Source: Eubacteriales Family XIII. Incertae Sedis bacterium
GTDB taxonomy: Bacteria; Bacillota; Clostridia; Peptostreptococcales; Anaerovoracaceae
Assembly: GCA_031276775.1 (NCBI GenBank)
Contig: JAISML010000071.1
Location: 1-12,672 of the forward strand
DNA: 12,672 nucleotides
Direction: 5' to 3'
The translations under genes and the position numbers were made by a program. Below the pieces are notes generated by a model that saw only the letters and a program-made list of their open reading frames with translations, had not been told where the DNA came from and did no database searches. Each line of letters starts with the position of its first letter. The first letter of the stretch is position 1. Shown here piece by piece: positions 7,196 to 12,672 of the stretch.

Positions 7196-8854
7196 TCACT
7201 CCGACATCACCTGGTGGTCGATGGAGTCCCCGGGCGGTACGATGGGCCACACGTTTTCGTCGGTTCCGACGTCGCAGACGATTACGGCGGCCTTGCCGGA
7301 ATCCCGCGCTTCCTCGGCCGCCCGCTTCAAATCGTCCGTGTTGTCCACTTCCCAACCTTTCAGACCGACGGCGCCGCAGAATTTCACATAGTCCAGGACG
7401 TCGGGCAGATCCGTAGCCGAATACCGCTTCCGCCAGAACAGTTTCTGCCATTGGCGCACCATGCCGAGCGTGTGATTTTTCAAAACGAATACGGTGATGG
7501 ACAAACCGAGCGCGGAAACGGTCATCAGTTCGTTGCAGTTCATTCTGAAACTGCCGTCCCCCGTAAACAGGACGACGCGTTTGCCGGGGTTTGCGATCTT
7601 GCTTCCGATCGCGGCTCCCATGCCGAATCCCATCGTCCCGAGACCGCCTGATGTGATGAGTCTGCGGGGCTTTCGGAACGGCCATTGCTGCGCCGTCCAC
7701 ATTTGATGCTGACCCACATCGGTCGCCACGATGGTTTCATCCCCGAATACCGCGTGCACCGTTCCGATGACGGCGGCGGGATCGAATCGGTTGCCGGACG
7801 GCGCGGCGCGGACATAACTTCCAACCTGCGCGATCCAGGCTTTTCTGTCAGCCCGTTTCACTTTGGGAATCAGCGCGGCCAGCGCTTCTTTGACATCTCC
7901 CACAATGCAGTAATCCGCATCGACGTTCTTTCCGATCTCGGATTGGTCGACATCGATGTGGACGATCTTCGCGCCGCGCGCAAACCGGGAAACATCGCCC
8001 GTCACGCGATCGCTGAACCGCGCGCCGGCGGCGATCAGCAGATCGCAGTTGTGCGCCGCCAGGTTCGCTTCCCTCTGCCCGTGCATGCCGATGATCCCCA
8101 AAGACAGCGGATCCTGTCTGTCGAAACAGCCCAGGCACATGAGTGTCGTACCCACCGGTATTTGCGCTTTTTGCGCCAGCTTCGTAAGTTCCGCCGATGC
8201 GTCCGCGATATTGACGCCCCCGCCCGCATAGAGGACGGGCCGCTCGGATTCGTTGATGTACGCCGCAAGGCGTTCGATCCGTTCCCGCGGCACGGCGGGC
8301 GGCGCCAAAACGGGCAGGGGCGTCTCTCTTTTGTATTCCGCCCGCGCCACGAACAGATCCCGCGGCACGTCGATGAGCACGGGACCCGGCCTTCCGCTTT
8401 TCGCGATTTGAAACGCCTCTCTGACGGCAGGACCGACATCGGCCGCGTCACGCAGGGCGAAGCTGTGCTTTGTGATGGGCAGGGTCACGCCGACGATGTC
8501 CACCTCCTGAAAGGAGTCCCTGCCGATGGCGGCCACGGACACCTGACCCGTAATGACGACGATGGGCGAGCTGTCCATGTAAGCCGTCGCGATGCCGGTC
8601 ACCGTATTCGTGGCGCCGGGTCCGCTGGTCGCGAAACATACGCCAACCTTGCCCGAAGAACGCGCGTAACCGTCGGCCGCGTGGGTCGCGCCCTGCTCGT
8701 GGCTCGTGAGAATGTGGCGTATCCTTCCGTCTTCCGTGTAATCGTAGAGCGCGTCGTACAGAGGCATGATCTGACCGCCGGGATAGCCGAAGATCGTGTC
8801 GACGCCCTGTTCGAGCAGACACTCCATGATGATCTGCGCGCCGGTCAGAGTCAT
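7196..8854 (-). CDS. ilvB: Acetolactate (acetohydroxyacid) synthase, large catalytic subunit
   Basis: This ThDP- and FAD-dependent cytoplasmic enzyme condenses pyruvate with pyruvate or 2-ketobutyrate, the first committed step to valine, leucine and isoleucine. The 552 residues show the three domains of the family. The N-terminal pyrimidine-binding domain has catalytic E53 in SHEQGATHAADGYAR and the SGPGATN loop. The central FAD-associated domain (about 190-340) contains GMHGQREAN. The C-terminal ThDP/Mg domain has D433 in TGDGSFRMNCNELMT and N460 in KNHTLGMVRQWQ. W469 in MVRQWQ is typical of the anabolic enzymes that accept 2-ketobutyrate and argues against the catabolic AlsS. The start overlaps the ilvC stop as ATGA, with GGGGAG just upstream inside ilvC. 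No ilvN regulatory-subunit gene follows: the next gene is the NYN protein. Feedback control by valine would require an ilvN elsewhere. Confidence 0.96.
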   Translation of the reverse strand: MTLTGAQIIMECLLEQGVDTIFGYPGGQIMPLYDALYDYTEDGRIRHILTSHEQGATHAADGYARSSGKVGVCFATSGPGATNTVTGIATAYMDSSPIVVITGQVSVAAIGRDSFQEVDIVGVTLPITKHSFALRDAADVGPAVREAFQIAKSGRPGPVLIDVPRDLFVARAEYKRETPLPVLAPPAVPRERIERLAAYINESERPVLYAGGGVNIADASAELTKLAQKAQIPVGTTLMCLGCFDRQDPLSLGIIGMHGQREANLAAHNCDLLIAAGARFSDRVTGDVSRFARGAKIVHIDVDQSEIGKNVDADYCIVGDVKEALAALIPKVKRADRKAWIAQVGSYVRAAPSGNRFDPAAVIGTVHAVFGDETIVATDVGQHQMWTAQQWPFRKPRRLITSGGLGTMGFGMGAAIGSKIANPGKRVVLFTGDGSFRMNCNELMTVSALGLSITVFVLKNHTLGMVRQWQKLFWRKRYSATDLPDVLDYVKFCGAVGLKGWEVDNTDDLKRAAEEARDSGKAAVIVCDVGTDENVWPIVPPGDSIDHQVMSE

Positions 8855-9843
8855 TTTTCTCCCCAGCTGTACATCTTTCTCAATTCCTTGCCGACTTTCT
8901 CCAATTCATGCCCGCCCCTGATCCGCCTGGAGGCGAGGAAATGGGGCTGTCCCACCTTGTTCTCGGCGATCCAACGGTTTGCGAAAGTCCCGTCCTGGAT
9001 TTCCGCCAGGATTTTCCGCATCTCCGCTTTGGTTTCGTCGGTGATGATCCGCTTGCCGGTTTCGTAGTCACCGTATTCGGCCGTGTTGGAAATGGAGTAC
9101 CGCATATAGGAAAAGCCGCCCTGGTAAATGAGATCGACGATGAGCTTCATCTCATGGATACATTCAAAATATGCGCTTTCCGGCTCATAACCCGCTTCCA
9201 CGAGCGTTTCAAAGCCCGCCTGCATGAGCGCGGTCACGCCGCCGCAGAGAACGCTCTGTTCCCCAAAGAGATCCGTTTCGGTTTCCTCGCGGAACGTGGT
9301 CTGCAGGACGCCGGCCCTTGCGCCGCCGATCCCGGCGGCATAGGCAAGACCGATGTCCTGCGCTCTGCCGGAGGCGTCCTGTTCCACGGCGATCAGACAG
9401 GGAACGCCTTTCCCCGCGAGATACTCGCTGCGCACCGTATGACCCGGACCCTTGGGCGCGATCATGATGACGTCCACATCGGCCGGCGGCACGATCTGCC
9501 TGAAATGAATGTTGAATCCGTGCGCAAACGCCAATACCTTGCCTGCGGTGAGATGCTGCGCGATCCCTTCCCGATATATCTCCGCCTGTTTTTCGTCGGG
9601 AACCAGAACCATGATAATATCCGCGGCGGCGGCGGCTTCGCTCACCGTCGCGACCTTGAGCCCCGCCCGTTCGGCTGCTTGCCACGAGCCGCTGCCTTCA
9701 TAGAGCCCGACGACGACGTTCACGCCGCTCTCTTTGAGATTCAGCGCGTGCGCGTGTCCCTGGCTGCCGTAGCCGATGATCGCCGCGGTTTTGCCGTCCA
9801 ACAGTGAGATGTCCGTATCGCTCTCATAAAAAATTTTCGCCAT
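8851..9843 (-). CDS. ilvC: Ketol-acid reductoisomerase, class I
   Basis: IlvC isomerises and reduces acetolactate to 2,3-dihydroxyisovalerate, and the ethyl homologue for isoleucine, with NAD(P)H and Mg2+. At 330 residues it is the short class I form. The Rossmann nucleotide site is GYGSQGHAHALN (24-35), with H108 and K131 (APKGPGH) in the active site. The metal ligands are D191 and E195 in DLFGEQ and E227 and E231 in FECIHE; S252 is the substrate serine. All are intact. The cofactor loop reads GLYEGSGSW (46-54), where many NADPH enzymes have an arginine at the Y48 position. The start has GGAGG 9 nt upstream. It is the first gene of a two-gene operon with ilvB, with an ATGA overlap, and follows its own promoter after a 5' UTR of about 64 nt. 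That UTR is too short for a T-box and shows no obvious attenuator peptide. Confidence 0.97.
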   Translation of the reverse strand: MAKIFYESDTDISLLDGKTAAIIGYGSQGHAHALNLKESGVNVVVGLYEGSGSWQAAERAGLKVATVSEAAAAADIIMVLVPDEKQAEIYREGIAQHLTAGKVLAFAHGFNIHFRQIVPPADVDVIMIAPKGPGHTVRSEYLAGKGVPCLIAVEQDASGRAQDIGLAYAAGIGGARAGVLQTTFREETETDLFGEQSVLCGGVTALMQAGFETLVEAGYEPESAYFECIHEMKLIVDLIYQGGFSYMRYSISNTAEYGDYETGKRIITDETKAEMRKILAEIQDGTFANRWIAENKVGQPHFLASRRIRGGHELEKVGKELRKMYSWGEK

Positions 9844-9863
9844 TGATCATTGCCTCCATTCCC

Positions 9864-9883
9864 GACGCGGCGCAAACTGCGTC
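9864..9883 (-). promoter_or_regulatory. Small hairpin in the ilvC 5' UTR
   Basis: GACGC and GCGTC arms (9864-9868 and 9879-9883) form a 5-bp stem. An alternative inner pairing CGCA/TGCG (9871-9874 and 9878-9881) excludes part of it. It ends about 20 nt before the ilvC start, just upstream of the ribosome site. It is a weak candidate for translational control and may be chance. Confidence 0.2.
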
Positions 9884-9913
9884 ACCAATCGCAACTTCTT
9901 ACATTGAGTTTTT

Positions 9914-9943
9914 ATTTTACTACTTTACCACCCTTTGCGTCAA
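9914..9943 (-). promoter_or_regulatory. Promoter of the ilvCB operon
   Basis: On the minus strand TTGACG (9943-9938) is separated by 18 bp from TAAAAT (9919-9914), each one mismatch from consensus. The predicted start is near 9907. The surrounding 40 bp are clearly more AT-rich than the flanking genes. Confidence 0.65.
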
Positions 9944-10115
9944 ATGCCCGCCCGTTTTGGAATCGGAAAGATGACCGGTTTGCCCGGGCAGACGCCGCAC
10001 GGCCGCAGCGCAGCCCCCACCCTTGAATGGCAAGGGGATTGGCGGGACACGCCGCAAATCTTTGGGCGTCTTGACGGGTCACTTTGAATAAAATATTCCG
10101 GCGGATGCGGGACGG
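9944..10115. other. Non-coding gap between the glycosyltransferase and the ilvC promoter
   Basis: These 172 bases hold no supportable gene. The only fold noticed is a 5-bp CCTTG/CAAGG hairpin at 10021-10035, with no T-tract on its 3' side on the minus strand, so no intrinsic terminator for the glycosyltransferase operon is visible. TTGACG at 10071-10076 on the plus strand lacks a matching -10. Confidence 0.5.
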
Positions 10116-11132
10116 CTAATTGAATCCTATCACGCGTTGCGCGAGCTTGTATCCCAGGACGGAAATCCTGCGCCCTTCTTTGCGCGGAAGGTTGATGCAC
10201 TGACCGAGGATGCCGTAGCGAATGCGGAAGAAAACGGCGGGTTGCTTCTCTCTCAAATAACCCCACAGTTCTTTCTTCTTTCGGAGCGATTCCTCCGTCG
10301 CCGAGCGTATCAGAATGATGGAGGAAACAGCCATCATGATCGCGATGTAACTCTGCATGTACCTGCGGAGTTTGCGGTTCCCAATCTGCTCCATTTCGTA
10401 ACGATCTATGATGATCTTCGTCACCGCTATCTGCTGATCCACCCGCGCGATCATGACCCGCTCATTGACCGACTGATCCGCCCTGCCGATGAAATAACGA
10501 TAGAAATCCACGTCCAGATAGCAGAGGCGGTTCACGGACGGAAGCGGCGTGTACACGTAGATATTGTCCACGTAAAACGTGTGCTTGGGCAAATCCAACC
10601 CGCATTTTCGCAGGAGTTCCGTCCGATAGATCACCGAATGCATGAGGATGTACCGAAAGATGTGAAACCGATCGATGTCGTCCCAGGAAAACACTTCGTT
10701 CTGCGGCAGCGCGCCGCGGTAATGCATGCAGCGCCGCTTGCCGATATCCGGTTTTTCGTAAACGTAGTTGGAGATCAGCATATCGATCCGATCCTCCGGT
10801 CCGGCAAACTCCCGCAGACGCGCAATCACACGCGCCCCGGCTTCGGCGTCGATCCAATCGTCGCTGTCCACCACCTTGAAATACGTGCCCGAAGCCGCTT
10901 TCAAGCCTGTCATGATGGCGTCGCCGTGTCCGCCGTTCGGTTGATCGATGACGCGCACCATATGCGGGTATTGCTCGGCGTACGTGTGCGCGATCTCCCC
11001 CGTGCGATCCGAAGAACCGTCATTTACGACGAGAATCTCCGCCTCCGCGCCGAGCGTCAGGAGCGAATCCAAAGCGTGGCTCATGTATGCTTCCGAATTG
11101 TAACAGGGAACCACAACTGTCAACAGCTTCAT
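10116..11132 (-). CDS. Family 2 (GT-A) glycosyltransferase
   Basis: This 338-residue enzyme probably transfers a sugar from a nucleotide donor to a growing surface glycan at the inner face of the membrane. The GT-A domain (about 1-210) begins with LLTVVVPCYNSEAYM and has D38 in VVNDGSSDRTG for nucleotide binding. The N-G-G-H-G-D stretch (66-71) follows, then the metal-binding DSDDW (89-93) and a V-D-N motif (188-190) where these enzymes often carry their acceptor/base region. The C-terminal part (about 225-338) is basic. It has a hydrophobic segment around 262-276 (IAIMMAVSSIILI), possibly membrane-associated but not a clear transmembrane helix. The ribosome site is AAGGA about 8 nt before the ATG, with GGAGG just upstream. 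It follows glf by 114 bp on the same strand, so a galactofuranose- or galactose-containing glycan is a reasonable guess, but donor and acceptor cannot be read from sequence. Confidence 0.93.
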   Translation of the reverse strand: MKLLTVVVPCYNSEAYMSHALDSLLTLGAEAEILVVNDGSSDRTGEIAHTYAEQYPHMVRVIDQPNGGHGDAIMTGLKAASGTYFKVVDSDDWIDAEAGARVIARLREFAGPEDRIDMLISNYVYEKPDIGKRRCMHYRGALPQNEVFSWDDIDRFHIFRYILMHSVIYRTELLRKCGLDLPKHTFYVDNIYVYTPLPSVNRLCYLDVDFYRYFIGRADQSVNERVMIARVDQQIAVTKIIIDRYEMEQIGNRKLRRYMQSYIAIMMAVSSIILIRSATEESLRKKKELWGYLREKQPAVFFRIRYGILGQCINLPRKEGRRISVLGYKLAQRVIGFN

Positions 11133-11246
11133 CAGTCAAATCCTTCCTCCGGATTGTTTCGGGGATCTGCCGCGAAGCGGATTTTTCCTGCGCGGACGCA
11201 TGTCGCATTTCCTCCTTCAATCCCTCATTTCCTGCAAAATTATATC

Positions 11247-12353
11247 CTATTTTTGTTTCATCCGCGCGACCGTTTCAAGCGCGGCCGACACAGCTTTGTC
11301 CATGTCGTAATACCTGTAATGCCCCTGTCTGCCGCCGAAGACGGCATTTGCCTCACGGGCGGCAAGCTCCGCGTACTTCTCATAACGCGCCTGGTTTTTT
11401 TCGTCGTTGATCGGATAGTAGGCTTCCCTGCCGCGATGCCAGCTCTGCGGATATTCGCGTGTGATCACCGTGTTGGGCTGTGTGCCGAACGCAAAGTGTT
11501 TGTGTTCGAAGATCCGCGTGAACGGGGTTTCGGCGTCGGTGTAATTCACCGCGGCGACGCCCTGGTAGTCTTCGATCTCCAACTCCTCCGTTTCAAACCG
11601 CAGACTGCGCCATTCCAATTCACCGTACCGGTAATCGTAATAGCGATCGATCGGCCCGGTGAAAACAAGCCCCTCCGCAAGCGCGTCCAGTTCCGCTCTG
11701 CGTTCGAAATAATCCGTCTCCGTCCTGACGTCGACGCCGTCAAGCATGCGTTCGATCATGGCCGTGTAACCGTCCGTCGGAACCCCCTGCCAACGGTCGT
11801 CAAAATAATTGTTGTCGTAACGGAAACGGACGGGCAACCGTTTGATGATGAACGGCGGGAGTTCCTTGCACGTTCTCCCCCACTGCTTCTCCGTATAACC
11901 CTTGATGAGCTTCCCGTAAATTTCCCGGCCGACCATGCCGATGGCCTGTTCCTCAAGATTGCGCGGTTCCGTGACGCCCGCCTCCGCCACCTGTTCGGCG
12001 ATCCTTGCTTTCGCCTCGGCAGGCGTCCTCACGCCCCACATCCGGTAAAAAGTGTTCATGTTGAACGGAAGATTGTACAGTTCCCCGCGGTAGTTCGCAA
12101 GCGGCATGTTGATGTAATGGTTGAACGCGGCAAAGCGATTCACATATTGCCACACAGGCTGCGCGTCCGTGTGGAAGACATGGCCGCCGTAGACATGCAC
12201 CTGAATCCCCCCGACGTTCTCCGTGTAGACATTGCCGCCGATGTGCCTCCGCTTTTCGACGACCAAACATCTTTTCCCTGCGTCCGCAAGTTCACGGGCG
12301 CACACCGCGCCGAACAATCCCGCGCCGACGATCAAATAATCGTACCGCTTCAT
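11247..12353 (-). CDS. glf: UDP-galactopyranose mutase
   Basis: Glf converts UDP-galactopyranose to UDP-galactofuranose through a flavin N5-galactose adduct. This supplies the furanose sugar for capsules, O-antigen-like or wall polysaccharides. The 368 residues match the bacterial family length. The FAD site is IVGAGLFGAVCARELA near the N-terminus with E33 in VVEKR and HIGGN. The substrate region is well kept: Y153 and W158 in GYTEKQWG, R172 in KRLPVRFRYDNNYF, Y183, R280 in PFTRIFEHKHF, Y312/Y313 in EAYYPI, and Y348/Y349 with D350 in YYDMDKA. The numbering is close to that of the Klebsiella enzyme. The start at 12353 gives the family-typical MKRYDYLIVGAG; AAAGGTG lies a few bases upstream, a somewhat short spacing. 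The frame stays open 26 codons further up, but that stretch crosses the predicted transcript start and is unlike the family. It is cytoplasmic and first in the operon with the glycosyltransferase. Confidence 0.97.
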   Translation of the reverse strand: MKRYDYLIVGAGLFGAVCARELADAGKRCLVVEKRRHIGGNVYTENVGGIQVHVYGGHVFHTDAQPVWQYVNRFAAFNHYINMPLANYRGELYNLPFNMNTFYRMWGVRTPAEAKARIAEQVAEAGVTEPRNLEEQAIGMVGREIYGKLIKGYTEKQWGRTCKELPPFIIKRLPVRFRYDNNYFDDRWQGVPTDGYTAMIERMLDGVDVRTETDYFERRAELDALAEGLVFTGPIDRYYDYRYGELEWRSLRFETEELEIEDYQGVAAVNYTDAETPFTRIFEHKHFAFGTQPNTVITREYPQSWHRGREAYYPINDEKNQARYEKYAELAAREANAVFGGRQGHYRYYDMDKAVSAALETVARMKQK

Positions 12354-12421
12354 AAACACCTTTCCGCGCGCAACGGGCAACCGGTCGTCCCGAACCCCGT
12401 GCCGATACCATCTGACCACTC

Positions 12422-12447
12422 CATTGTACATGCAACGCAGTACAATG
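12422..12447. promoter_or_regulatory. Perfect 8-bp inverted repeat over the glf promoter, candidate operator
   Basis: CATTGTAC (12422-12429) and GTACAATG (12440-12447) are exact reverse complements with a 10-bp spacer. One arm covers the -10 and the other abuts the -35, with arm centres 18 bp apart (under two helical turns). This is the geometry of a dimeric repressor site. A third copy of TACAATG is at 12545-12551. No regulator gene is in the window. Confidence 0.45.
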
Positions 12448-12451
12448 TAAA
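12423..12451 (-). promoter_or_regulatory. Promoter of the glf operon (TTTACA - 17 bp - TACAAT)
   Basis: On the minus strand TTTACA (12451-12446) and TACAAT (12428-12423) are each one mismatch from consensus at the optimal 17-bp spacing. The start would fall near 12416, giving a 5' UTR of about 63 nt before the glf ATG. Confidence 0.65.
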
Positions 12452-12672
12452 CACGCGCGCGCCGCTTTTGTGCCGGTCGCCGCGCCGGGTTTGTCTCTCC
12501 TTGTCCACGGCAATAATACGCTTACGCGCCGCTTCAGTTTATTTTACAATGCAATGCATTAAAAAATCCTTAAAAACATGTTAACAAGCGGTTAATCATA
12601 TTGCGTCTTGCGTCGCGCGTCTGCACGGGCATCCGCGCCGGTCTTGCACGAATCCTCCCGCCCCGCATGAGG
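12452..12672. other. Non-coding region upstream of the glf promoter
   Basis: No gene is supported in these 221 bases. A stretch at about 12535-12600 is much more AT-rich than the rest of the window. It holds the palindrome AATGCATT (12553-12560), a TTAAC/GTTAA repeat (12581-12585 and 12591-12595), and a possible second minus-strand promoter, TTGTTA (12587-12582) - 18 bp - TTTAAT (12563-12558). The last 70 bases are G+C-rich without clear features. No T-tract terminator is visible for whatever lies to the right. Confidence 0.45.

Noticed and set aside
9844..9907. T-box or leader-peptide attenuator ahead of ilvC
   Set aside because: The untranslated region is only about 64 nt, without a T-box core sequence, terminator hairpin or a run of Leu/Ile/Val codons.
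11020..11220. 66-codon minus-strand frame between glf and the glycosyltransferase
   Set aside because: It has a GGAGGAAATG-like beginning, but most of it overlaps the start of the glycosyltransferase in another frame, and its product is unlike any known protein.
11239..11244. TATAAT on the minus strand just after the glf stop, as a promoter for the glycosyltransferase
   Set aside because: There is no TGn extension, and the -35 position reads GCGCGG. Co-transcription with glf is simpler.
10137..12584. Very long plus-strand open frame (815 codons) opposite glf and the glycosyltransferase
   Set aside because: It is the antisense shadow of two well-conserved genes in G+C-rich DNA. Its product has no recognisable domain and is rich in H, R, P and D, as antisense frames are.

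Overview
The window looks like a G+C-rich chromosome segment of a Bacillota (Clostridia-type) bacterium. The evidence is the 16S rRNA 5' half, the boxA-like sequence in the rRNA leader, GGAGG-type ribosome binding sites, TATAAT/TTGACA promoters, a 330-residue class I IlvC, and the Gram-positive style of the aminopeptidase and phosphopentomutase. I see no insertion sequence, phage gene, CRISPR array or tRNA. The 16S sequence could be placed exactly only by a database search.

Left end (1-1260): the 5' part of a 16S rRNA gene on the minus strand runs off the window. Its leader of about 300 nt is packed with tetraloop hairpins and is driven by a consensus promoter with A-tracts upstream. Diverging from it, an extended -10 promoter serves the only plus-strand protein gene, an M29-family metallo-aminopeptidase (1261-2370). 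A perfect 12-bp inverted repeat lies between the two promoters.

Middle (2405-7084): five minus-strand genes form a probable operon. In transcription order they are a NYN-LOTUS (LabA-like) RNase-like protein, a small single-pass membrane protein, RmuC, a calcineurin-like phosphoesterase and phosphopentomutase DeoB. Nucleic acid handling and nucleoside/pentose-phosphate salvage are the common theme, but a joint pathway is only an inference.

Next (7196-9943): a two-gene branched-chain amino acid operon, ilvC then ilvB, with an ATGA overlap and no ilvN beside it. A recognisable promoter precedes ilvC. IlvC makes 2,3-dihydroxyisovalerate from the acetolactate that IlvB produces.

Right end (10116-12672): a surface-polysaccharide pair, glf (UDP-galactopyranose mutase) followed by a GT-A fold family 2 glycosyltransferase. 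Together they suggest galactofuranose supply and glycan assembly. The upstream region has a good promoter whose -10 and spacer are covered by a perfect 8-bp inverted repeat, and beyond it about 220 bases without a gene.

The window is mostly ordinary housekeeping sequence. The items most worth a second look are the NYN/RmuC/phosphoesterase/DeoB gene set, the IlvC cofactor loop, the glf operator-like dyad, the hendecad array in RmuC, and a micro-ORF coupled to the phosphoesterase start.
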